8,502 nt of DNA from Halovenus sp. (lineage in GTDB: Archaea; Halobacteriota; Halobacteria; Halobacteriales; Haloarculaceae): NCBI GenBank assembly GCA_003551265.1, contig PUMG01000281.1, positions 1 to 8,502 of the forward strand, read 5' to 3'. The notes below the pieces were generated by a model. The model had not been told where the DNA came from and did no database searches. It saw nothing but the letters and a program-made list of their open reading frames with translations. Position 1 is the first letter of the stretch. Every line of letters begins with the position of its first letter. A program made the position numbers and the translations under genes. Positions 1 to 5,823 of the stretch are shown here, piece by piece.

Positions 1-924
1 CTCATGAAAAAGGAGTACAACCGCGAGGTCGGCAAACGCTTCGGTGAACTGACTGAGACGGCCGTCGACTTCGAGCGCCCCGACGTACTCATCATCTGTG
101 ACCTGGCGACCGACGAACTCGACGTGCAGGTCAACTCGGCGTTCGTCTACGGCAGATACCGCAAACTGGAACGCGACATCCCACAGACGCGATGGCCGTG
201 TAACGAGTGTCACGGCACCGGCCGTGTGCAGGGCGATATCTGTGAGGGCTGTGATGGGTCTGGGTATCGCTACGACGAGAGCGTCGAACAACTCACCGCA
301 CCCGTCGTTCAGGAGGCGATGGACGGCACGTCGGCTACGTTCCACGGGGCCGGTCGGGAAGATGTCGACGCGCTCATGCTCGGCTCCGGTCGCCCGTTCG
401 TCATCGAAGTCGATGCGCCTCGCATTCGCGAGGTCGACACCGACGCACTCGAACGGGACATCAACGAGTTCGCCGACGGAAGCGTCGAGGTTGAGGGCCT
501 TCGGCTGGCGACTCACGAGATGGTCGAGCGGGTCAAAGAACTCGACGCGAGCAAGACCTACCGGATGACAGTCGAGTTCGACGAACCGGTCACTCCGGCA
601 CGGTTCGAGGACGCCCTCGACGCACTCGATGGCGCGACAATCGAACAGGAGACACCACAGCGTGTCTCTCACCGCAGAGCCGCAAAAACACGGATTCGAG
701 AGGTCTACGAGGCGTCGGGTTCACTCGACAGCGACGGACAGGCGACCGTTGAGATCCACGGTGAGGGCGGACTGTACGTCAAAGAACTCATAAGCGGTGA
801 CGACGGTCGAACAGAGCCGAGTCTGGCTGGTGTTCTCGGCGTCGGTGCAACTGTCACCGCTCTCGACGTACTCGACGTCACTGGCGAGGACGAATCCTTC
901 GAAGACGAGTCGTTTTTTGCGTGA
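1..924 (+). CDS. pus10: tRNA pseudouridine synthase Pus10, 5'-truncated by window edge
   Basis: Pus10 makes pseudouridine at positions 54 and/or 55 of the tRNA T-loop in archaea. The frame is open from base 1, so the ATG at 4 is probably an internal Met and the N-terminal part with the THUMP domain lies outside the window. Counting that Met as residue 1, the catalytic PSUS domain shows family blocks: a GRYRKLERDIPQT segment (50-62), the catalytic block GREDVDALMLGSGRPF (117-132) with presumed nucleophile Asp120 (codon 361-363), and a C-terminal KELISGDDGRTEPSLAG block (260-276). A four-Cys module (Cys66, 69, 80, 83; CxxCxGxG style) sits between the PQT block and the ESVEQL helix and probably binds zinc. 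The end is acidic and Phe-rich, with a run of six T at 913-918. The stop lies 12 bases from the convergent mini-gene. Family assignment is secure; the true start is not visible. Confidence 0.95.
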   Translation, partial: LMKKEYNREVGKRFGELTETAVDFERPDVLIICDLATDELDVQVNSAFVYGRYRKLERDIPQTRWPCNECHGTGRVQGDICEGCDGSGYRYDESVEQLTAPVVQEAMDGTSATFHGAGREDVDALMLGSGRPFVIEVDAPRIREVDTDALERDINEFADGSVEVEGLRLATHEMVERVKELDASKTYRMTVEFDEPVTPARFEDALDALDGATIEQETPQRVSHRRAAKTRIREVYEASGSLDSDGQATVEIHGEGGLYVKELISGDDGRTEPSLAGVLGVGATVTALDVLDVTGEDESFEDESFFA

Positions 925-936
925 GAGTCTCCTCCG

Positions 937-1104
937 TCATTCACCGAATGGGCCGCGGTCGCGTCCGAACCCGTCTTGCCGTGATTCACACTCGCCGTTC
1001 TGGTTGATAACGATGCGACCAGGGTAGCCACAGTTGCCGTTGTTGTTGTACTTACACCGGGTGCAGCGACACTCGAGTTGCTTGTTGGCACCATCAACTG
1101 CCAT
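937..1104 (-). CDS. Cys-rich mini-protein, DUF1540-like
   Basis: A 55-residue protein of unknown function. The core reads C12-x-C14-xx-C17-K-Y-N, then C25, a GRIVIN beta-like stretch, and C39. This resembles the DUF1540 pattern (Cys, four residues, Cys-x-Tyr-Asn, then Cys, then I-x-V), a small probable metal-binding domain known mostly from bacteria. The tail is Gly/Arg/Asp-rich and probably disordered. There is no signal peptide or membrane segment, so it is likely cytoplasmic. The ATG at 1104 is preferred to an in-frame GTG at 1119, because a GATACAA element (1129-1135, minus strand) sits 25-31 bases upstream of it, as in haloarchaeal leaderless promoters. It lies 54 bases downstream of arcS on the same strand, so co-transcription is also possible. 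The Cys spacing makes a real gene likely; the family match is by eye. Confidence 0.7.
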   Translation of the reverse strand: MAVDGANKQLECRCTRCKYNNNGNCGYPGRIVINQNGECESRQDGFGRDRGPFGE

Positions 1105-1158
1105 GGTCGTTCTACACACCCGAACCCCTTGTATCTGTATCTCCCACTCACGTACCGT

Positions 1159-2910
1159 TCACCGTTCTTCGACGTGGCGAACCGTGCTCGCGATGCCGCG
1201 CGTGCTCTCGACCATCTCCGGACCCGACATCGCTGCCCGGCCGACAGCAAACGCTCTCGGACCCTCGATGACGACCTCGTCGCCGGGTCGAATCTCCTCA
1301 CTCGCGCCGACGACTCCCGGTGCGAGTACCGACCCGTGCGGGACGAAGTCGTCAATTTCGACCCGCCTTGTCGGGACGTCACTCTCGACCCACCGGCGCG
1401 CACCGGCAATCGTCAGTGAGAGGACGCCGTACTGTGCGACCTGCATCGCCAGCTGGTCACCCTCGGGAGAACGAACCCGGAGTTTCGGGTAGCGGGCTTC
1501 CGTCTGGAACTCCTCGAACAGGTCGTCACCGGCACCGTCACCGAACTGGTAGTCCGCAGTCGCCCGAACCGTGTTGTGTTCACGCTCGCGCTTGCGGTAC
1601 TTCGACTCTCCCGAAAGCGTCGATGCGAGGTTCGACAGTGACTCCGTCGTCGTCGGATGGTCAACCGCGGTGTACTCGAATTCGAGACCAAGCGCGTTCT
1701 CGACGCGCTCGCAGATGTCTCGATACCCTTCGCCGGGGACGTGAGCGATAATCCGGGGATACTCGTTGCGCGCCAGATACGCTTCGAGAACGTTCGCCAC
1801 GAACTCGCGTTCGGTGGGTGTCCACCGCCCTGTGACGACCGTGTCGTAGTGCTGGGCGGGATAGGTGAGTTCGAGTTCCTGCGGGACGACACCGATAGGT
1901 GAGGTCATCGAGACCATGTGGGCCCGGAACTGGATCGCGTCGTGGAACTGGCTGTGGCTCTGAGATTCGCTGTAGGGTTTGCGGGCCGAACACGGAACGA
2001 TGACGAGCGGTTTCTCGAAGCGGTTGCGGTATCTGGTGGTGACGCGCTCGGCGAAGCGCTGAATCTCGACGCGGCGGAGTGTGTCGTCGGCCGACGCGGT
2101 CAGATCAGCGCGCCTGATGACGGGCGTTCGCGATTCGAGGTAGCTGTACTGGTCGTCCAGTCGACGGAACACTGCAGTGTGCCACTGCTCGTGTCTGGCC
2201 TGTCCTTCGATGTAATCCCGGAGGCGGCCGTCTCGAATCCGCTGACGAACGCGCGCGAGTTCGCCACGTAACACAGCCTCGTTGTGCTCGGCGCACTCCT
2301 CCGGACCGAACTCCTCACGCGGCGTCTGACAGGCTGGACACGCACACGGCAACTCCGACAGGTCGGAGAGAAAGTACTCGCCGTCGGTCGTGAGATACTT
2401 TCCCTGTGTTCCCTTGACCACGGCGCGGTCGGCGTCGAAGAGGTCGACACCCGCGTAGGCGAGAATCGACACGTTGCCAGGAGTCGCCACACCCGACATA
2501 TAGAGCGCCGTGTCGGCTGGAATCGCCTCTCTCGTCTGGATGACGGCGTCGACGAACGCCGCAGCGTGACCGGCTATCTCCTGTGCGTTAGAGAGTACGT
2601 AGGCGTCGGCACCGTAGTCACAAGCAGTTGCGGGGGAGACAACCGCAGCGCTCGGGAAGTCGACATCCGGGTACTCGACCGCGAACGCCTCCTGCACTTC
2701 GGTCGGAGTACCACCGGGAAACCCACGGTGAGGGAGTACGGTCAGTATGGAGTCGTCACCGTCTGGTAACTCGCGCTCTGTCGGCCAGAGACTGCCGCCG
2801 TCGACGAGCAAGTCGTCCACGAGGGCCGGAGTCTGGCGTGGGTCGTCAAGGCGAACCTCGCCAAGCCGTGCCGCAGAATCACGCTCGTGTACTTCGAAGT
2901 ACTCAGTCAT
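1159..2910 (-). CDS. arcS: Archaeosine synthase ArcS (TgtA2)
   Basis: ArcS acts on the preQ0 base that TgtA places at tRNA position 15, on the route to archaeosine. It was first described as an amidinotransferase; in some euryarchaea it attaches lysine, which a radical-SAM partner then processes. The 583-residue protein has a TGT-like N-terminal domain (about 1-245) with a GVDLFDADRAV segment around Asp159 and a zinc site Cys189, Cys191, Cys194, His209. The ArcS signature PCSARKPYSESQSH is at 306-319. A PUA-type RNA-binding domain forms the C-terminus (about 512-583; VLAPGVVGA, RPGDEVVI, AVGRA). The ATG at 2910 begins MTEYFEVHERD, a natural N-terminus. A weak TTAG-type element lies at 2933-2939, about 26 bases upstream, but expression from the upstream mini-gene (79-base gap) is equally plausible. 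The lysine/radical-SAM partner, if used, is not in this window. Confidence 0.95.
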   Translation of the reverse strand: MTEYFEVHERDSAARLGEVRLDDPRQTPALVDDLLVDGGSLWPTERELPDGDDSILTVLPHRGFPGGTPTEVQEAFAVEYPDVDFPSAAVVSPATACDYGADAYVLSNAQEIAGHAAAFVDAVIQTREAIPADTALYMSGVATPGNVSILAYAGVDLFDADRAVVKGTQGKYLTTDGEYFLSDLSELPCACPACQTPREEFGPEECAEHNEAVLRGELARVRQRIRDGRLRDYIEGQARHEQWHTAVFRRLDDQYSYLESRTPVIRRADLTASADDTLRRVEIQRFAERVTTRYRNRFEKPLVIVPCSARKPYSESQSHSQFHDAIQFRAHMVSMTSPIGVVPQELELTYPAQHYDTVVTGRWTPTEREFVANVLEAYLARNEYPRIIAHVPGEGYRDICERVENALGLEFEYTAVDHPTTTESLSNLASTLSGESKYRKREREHNTVRATADYQFGDGAGDDLFEEFQTEARYPKLRVRSPEGDQLAMQVAQYGVLSLTIAGARRWVESDVPTRRVEIDDFVPHGSVLAPGVVGASEEIRPGDEVVIEGPRAFAVGRAAMSGPEMVESTRGIASTVRHVEER

Positions 2911-2989
2911 GGGCGTACCTGTGTCGGCGTGGCCTAACTGTTCGTCGGTTCCAGGTCGGCATTGGTTGGTGGACTTCTCTTTTTTGGTG

Positions 2990-3169
2990 TCAGCTGAGTG
3001 CAGTGGCTACCAGACCAACCACGCCGAATAGTACTCCGGCCACCAGCCACACGAACGACCCGCCGTCGATGAACACGCCGATAATCGTCAACTGGAGGGC
3101 GAACAGCAGCGTTGCGATGCCTTTCAGAACACCGAGGACTCTCGCTCCGTCGGAAGCATCAGGGCTCAT
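2990..3169 (-). CDS. Two-helix membrane mini-protein, unknown function
   Basis: A 59-residue protein starting at the ATG at 3169 (MSPDASDGARVLG). After a short polar N-terminus come two hydrophobic helices, about residues 13-35 (GVLKGIATLLFALQLTIIG) and 39-58 (FVWLVAGVLFGVVGLVATAL), joined by a short Asp-Gly-Gly turn. This suggests a helical hairpin in the cytoplasmic membrane. The reading frame extends upstream to 3250, but that extension is polar, crosses the promoter region and is probably not translated. A TATA-like element at 3195-3201 is correctly spaced for a leaderless transcript. It lies 79 bases upstream of arcS on the same strand and may be its operon leader gene. I recognise no family. 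The hydrophobic pattern and the promoter support a real gene, but nothing shows its role. Confidence 0.6.
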   Translation of the reverse strand: MSPDASDGARVLGVLKGIATLLFALQLTIIGVFIDGGSFVWLVAGVLFGVVGLVATALS

Positions 3170-3194
3170 GTGTCGGTGGATTGGTCCGTTTCTA

Positions 3195-3201
3195 TCATAA
3201 A
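3195..3201 (-). promoter_or_regulatory. TATA-like element for the two-helix mini-protein
   Basis: Read on the minus strand the bases are TTTATGA, ending 25 bases before the ATG at 3169 (box at -26 to -32). That is the spacing expected when a haloarchaeal transcript begins at or next to the start codon. No Shine-Dalgarno sequence is visible before the ATG, which fits leaderless initiation. The element lies in the 87-base gap shared with the divergent transporter gene. Confidence 0.4.
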
Positions 3202-3256
3202 TCTGGGTGGTACTGGCGGTGATTCCGGCCGATTTCGTAACCCACACCACATCACA

Positions 3257-4207
3257 GTGTCAACCCAATCTGTGTCCTCCCCGTATCGAAATCTGCTGCT
3301 GTTCGTGCTGCTGTCGGCGGTCTGGGGGTCGGCGTTCATGGCCATCAATCTCGGATTGGAGTTCTTCCCGCCGGTAACGTTCGCAGCCATCCGCTACGAC
3401 ATCGCGGGACTCATCATGCTCGGGTACGCTTTCTGGGTAGCTGACAATCCTGTCCCGCAGACGAGAGACGAGTGGGTGCTGGTCGGTATCGGAGCGGTGT
3501 TTCTCATCGCGGCGTATCACTCGTTCCTGTTCGTCGGCCAGAGCGACCCGGCGGTGACCAGCGCGATTGCGGCGGTCATCGTCAGCCTCAGCCCGATTCT
3601 CACGACTGCGTTCGCCCGTGGACTGCTCCCCTCCGAGCGGTTGACGTGGCTCGGACTCGCTGGACTCGCTCTCGGGTTCGCTGGCGTCATCGTCATCGCA
3701 CAGCCGAACCCCTCCAATCTCGGTGGTGAGGGGACGCTTCCGAAACTACTCGTGCTGGCTGCCAGTGCAGCGTTTGCGCTCGGAAGCGTGCTCACTCGGC
3801 GGGTCGAGGCGACACTCGAAATCGAGACACTCGAAGGATGGGCAATGTTGCTCGGTGGGCTGTTGATGCACGGTATCGCGTTCGGGCTTGGGGAGTCGCC
3901 GACTGCGATAGAAGTGACCAGAGACGGAGTTCTCGCGCTGGTCTACCTCTCGGTCGTCGCCAGCGCCGCTGGCTTTCTCATCTACTTCGACCTGCTCGAA
4001 CGCCTCGGTCCGATCGAAATCAACCTCGTCTCCTACGTCGCCCCGGTGTTCGCGGCACTCTCTGGCTGGCTATTCCTCGCCGAAGGGCTCTCGATATCCA
4101 CCGTGTTCGGGTTCTTCCTCATCCTCTGTGGCTTCGTTCTCATCAAGCGGCGGGCAATTCAGGACGAACTCCGCCATCAACACGAGTTCGTCACTGGCAG
4201 AATGTAA
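3257..4207 (+). CDS. DMT superfamily transporter, EamA domain pair
   Basis: A probable ten-helix carrier of the drug/metabolite transporter superfamily in the cytoplasmic membrane; family members export or import small metabolites. The 316-residue protein has the duplicated EamA architecture: repeat 1 at about 12-148 (LLSAVWGSAFMAI first helix, RY after helix 2, LSPILTTAFARGLLPSERLT) and repeat 2 at about 163-297 (AGFLIYFDLLERLGPIE, SYVAPVFAALSGWLFLAEGL). The two SP/AP-containing helices align with each other, showing the internal duplication. The tail is short and charged. I chose the GTG at 3257, 12 codons before the first helix. The frame is open back to a GTG at 3170, which would add a polar extension of 29 residues directly against the divergent gene's start; a GTG at 3272 is also possible. 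It ends directly against tgtA with no bases between. The substrate cannot be read from the sequence, but its place between two archaeosine genes is suggestive. Confidence 0.92.
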   Translation: MSTQSVSSPYRNLLLFVLLSAVWGSAFMAINLGLEFFPPVTFAAIRYDIAGLIMLGYAFWVADNPVPQTRDEWVLVGIGAVFLIAAYHSFLFVGQSDPAVTSAIAAVIVSLSPILTTAFARGLLPSERLTWLGLAGLALGFAGVIVIAQPNPSNLGGEGTLPKLLVLAASAAFALGSVLTRRVEATLEIETLEGWAMLLGGLLMHGIAFGLGESPTAIEVTRDGVLALVYLSVVASAAGFLIYFDLLERLGPIEINLVSYVAPVFAALSGWLFLAEGLSISTVFGFFLILCGFVLIKRRAIQDELRHQHEFVTGRM

Positions 4208-5680
4208 TCAGAGACTCTCGTCAATCCGTACTGTCTCGACGTCGTCGGGAATCCCATCGAGTGCACGCTCTGGCCAGCCGTCGTGACACACAGTCAGTTT
4301 CGTCTCGGGATTCGCATCGACGAGAGTTCTGATACCTGTTACTGCACTCTCGTAGGCGGCGTCGTCGAGACGGTCAGGAAGTTCCGCCGTCAAGGGGTAG
4401 ACATCCGAGAGGCTCCGGGGGACGGGACCAAACGGCGGGATGAGTCGCCAGCACTCTTCGAACGCGTCGCTCGGTTCTCCGGTCGTGAGAAGCAACTCGT
4501 CGGGCACATCCAGACGCCGGAGTCGCTGGTGATGGCGGTCGACTTCTGGTCGGCGTGCACTCTCCGCCGAGAGATAGAAAAAGGAGTCCTTCGAGACGGG
4601 GTCGGTTCGCTCTAGCTGGTCGGCGTAGTCGAGAAGTGTCCGGTATCCGTCGAGCAGTGCGGGGTGCCCGCGGGCGCGGGTTTCGACGAGTTCGAACAGG
4701 TTCCCGCCACGGATTGCCTGTCTAATTCGTCGAATCTCACCGAAGGAGACGGCGAGGTTATGCTCTGCGAGGATACGGTGTCGCTCGTCTTTGTCCAGCT
4801 GCTGTACCTCCTGTGGGTCGTGTGTCGAACAGACGGGACACTCACACGGGAAGTACGAGAGGTCTTCGAGGTGACGAGTGCCCTGGACGGTCAGATACCG
4901 GTCGTCACGCGCGTACAGCGCGTAGGCGGCAGAATCGAACAGGTCACAGCCGAGTGCAGCGGCGAGCGCGAACATCATGGGATGACCCGCGCCGAAGAGG
5001 TGAACTGGTGCATCCTCACTGAGACCACGCTTTGCGGCCGCGACGACCTGAACGAGAGCTTCGAATCGATACTCGTTCATCAACGGGACGACCGCCCCAA
5101 TCGGGAAGATATCGAGAGCGGTTTCGCTGGCTTCACGGGCCGCACGCTCACGGAGTGCTGGATACGTCGACCCCTGAATCGGTGCGGTCACGAGCATTTC
5201 GCCAGTGTCGACCGACTCAGCGAGTTCGATACGTTCAAGCGTCGTCTCCCACTCGCTAGTCGCTTGCTCGCGGGACACATCAGGGGGTGTCGGAATGTCG
5301 ACTGGCGTCGCGATGTCGGAGCCGATTGCGCGCTGAAACTCGAGTATCTCCGTCGTCGTCACGTCGATGTCGCCGTATTCCGAGAGCTGAAACGAACCTG
5401 AGTCCGTCATAATCGCACCCGAAAAATCGAGTAGCTCGTGCAGACCGTGTTCCAGCGCCGGTTCGTACAGGTCGTCGCTCCGGTGGATGATGTAGCTGTT
5501 CGTGATGAGAATCTCCGCACCAAACGTCGATTCGAGCTGGGAAGGGTCGATAGTCTGAACGTGAGGGTTGACCACCGGTAACAGTGCAGGCGTCTCGACC
5601 GTAACATCTGCACGGGGAACGCGCAAGGTCCCGAGTCGTCCCGAACCGTCGTATCGCCGAACTTCGAACGTATCCCGCAT
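4208..5680 (-). CDS. tgtA: tRNA-guanine(15) transglycosylase TgtA (archaeosine TGT)
   Basis: This enzyme exchanges guanine 15 in the tRNA D-loop for preQ0, the committed step of archaeosine formation. From the ATG at 5680 the protein has 490 residues. The TGT barrel (about 1-360) carries MTDSGSFQ (91-98) with substrate-pocket Asp93, GHPMMFALA (232-240), and the nucleophile Asp249 in [11 protein letters not shown]. The zinc site is Cys279, Cys281, Cys284 and His307. Residues 365-490 form a C-terminal domain ([27 protein letters not shown]). No PUA domain is seen; archaeal TGTs from other lineages have one, and here it is found on ArcS. The frame runs upstream to 5818, but [12 protein letters not shown] is the usual family N-terminus and the extension is atypical. 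A weak TTAG-type element at 5706-5712 is spaced for leaderless transcription. The stop abuts the transporter's stop. Confidence 0.96.
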   Translation of the reverse strand: MRDTFEVRRYDGSGRLGTLRVPRADVTVETPALLPVVNPHVQTIDPSQLESTFGAEILITNSYIIHRSDDLYEPALEHGLHELLDFSGAIMTDSGSFQLSEYGDIDVTTTEILEFQRAIGSDIATPVDIPTPPDVSREQATSEWETTLERIELAESVDTGEMLVTAPIQGSTYPALRERAAREASETALDIFPIGAVVPLMNEYRFEALVQVVAAAKRGLSEDAPVHLFGAGHPMMFALAAALGCDLFDSAAYALYARDDRYLTVQGTRHLEDLSYFPCECPVCSTHDPQEVQQLDKDERHRILAEHNLAVSFGEIRRIRQAIRGGNLFELVETRARGHPALLDGYRTLLDYADQLERTDPVSKDSFFYLSAESARRPEVDRHHQRLRRLDVPDELLLTTGEPSDAFEECWRLIPPFGPVPRSLSDVYPLTAELPDRLDDAAYESAVTGIRTLVDANPETKLTVCHDGWPERALDGIPDDVETVRIDESL

Positions 5681-5717
5681 TGGTTTCGCGTCTGTCCCCG
5701 CCAGCACTAAGCGTTGC

Positions 5718-5762
5718 GGGTGCCTGGTGGCAAAGCCCTCAATTTTGCACCCCTGGCCACCA
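5718..5762. repeat. Two interleaved inverted repeats in the tgtA / coiled-coil gene divergent region
   Basis: On the plus strand the order is GGGTGC (5718-5723), TGGTGGC (5725-5731), a 15-base spacer, GCACCC (5747-5752), GCCACCA (5756-5762). The first pairs perfectly with the third and the second with the fourth, giving an a-b-a'-b' arrangement. It lies 38-82 bases upstream of the tgtA ATG and just outside the promoter of the coiled-coil gene. It could be a regulator-binding site or, if transcribed, a pseudoknot-type leader. Arms of six and seven bases can arise by chance in a GC-rich region this size. Confidence 0.35.
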
Positions 5763-5792
5763 AATGTGCCTTGTCTGATATAAGTAAGTAGG

Positions 5793-5799
5793 TTTAATA
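5793..5799 (+). promoter_or_regulatory. TATA box of the coiled-coil protein gene
   Basis: TTTAATA lies at -31 to -25 from the ATG at 5824, preceded by a purine-rich AGTAAGTAGG that could act as the BRE. This is close to the haloarchaeal core promoter consensus and predicts transcription starting at or next to the start codon. No Shine-Dalgarno sequence precedes the ATG. A second AT-rich stretch (GATATAAG, 5777-5784) could be an alternative box, or on the other strand (CTTATATC) a distal tgtA box. Confidence 0.55.
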
Positions 5800-5823
5800 C
5801 TGTCGGAAAACGCAACACAGTAT

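Noticed and set aside
705..1409. A 234-codon minus-strand open frame across the ends of pus10 and arcS
   Set aside because: Ser/Arg/Thr-rich translation without motifs, overlapping three better-supported genes in other frames.
2980..2987. T-rich run as a terminator in the gap between the two-helix gene and arcS
   Set aside because: The T-run is on the plus strand, whereas both flanking genes are read from the minus strand, where it is an A-run. It does not match a poly-U terminator for either.
3170..3256. N-terminal extension of the EamA carrier to the GTG at 3170
   Set aside because: It would abut the divergent gene's start codon and cross its promoter, and adds 29 polar residues ahead of helix 1. 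The GTG at 3257 gives a normal length. The choice among GTG starts remains uncertain.
4664..5401. A 245-codon plus-strand open frame inside tgtA
   Set aside because: It is antisense to the conserved TGT catalytic and zinc motifs. Long antisense frames are expected in GC-rich haloarchaeal genes.
5681..5818. N-terminal extension of tgtA by 46 codons
   Set aside because: The extra segment is hydrophobic and basic, unlike haloarchaeal N-termini, and covers the divergent promoter region. The ATG at 5680 gives the normal family start.
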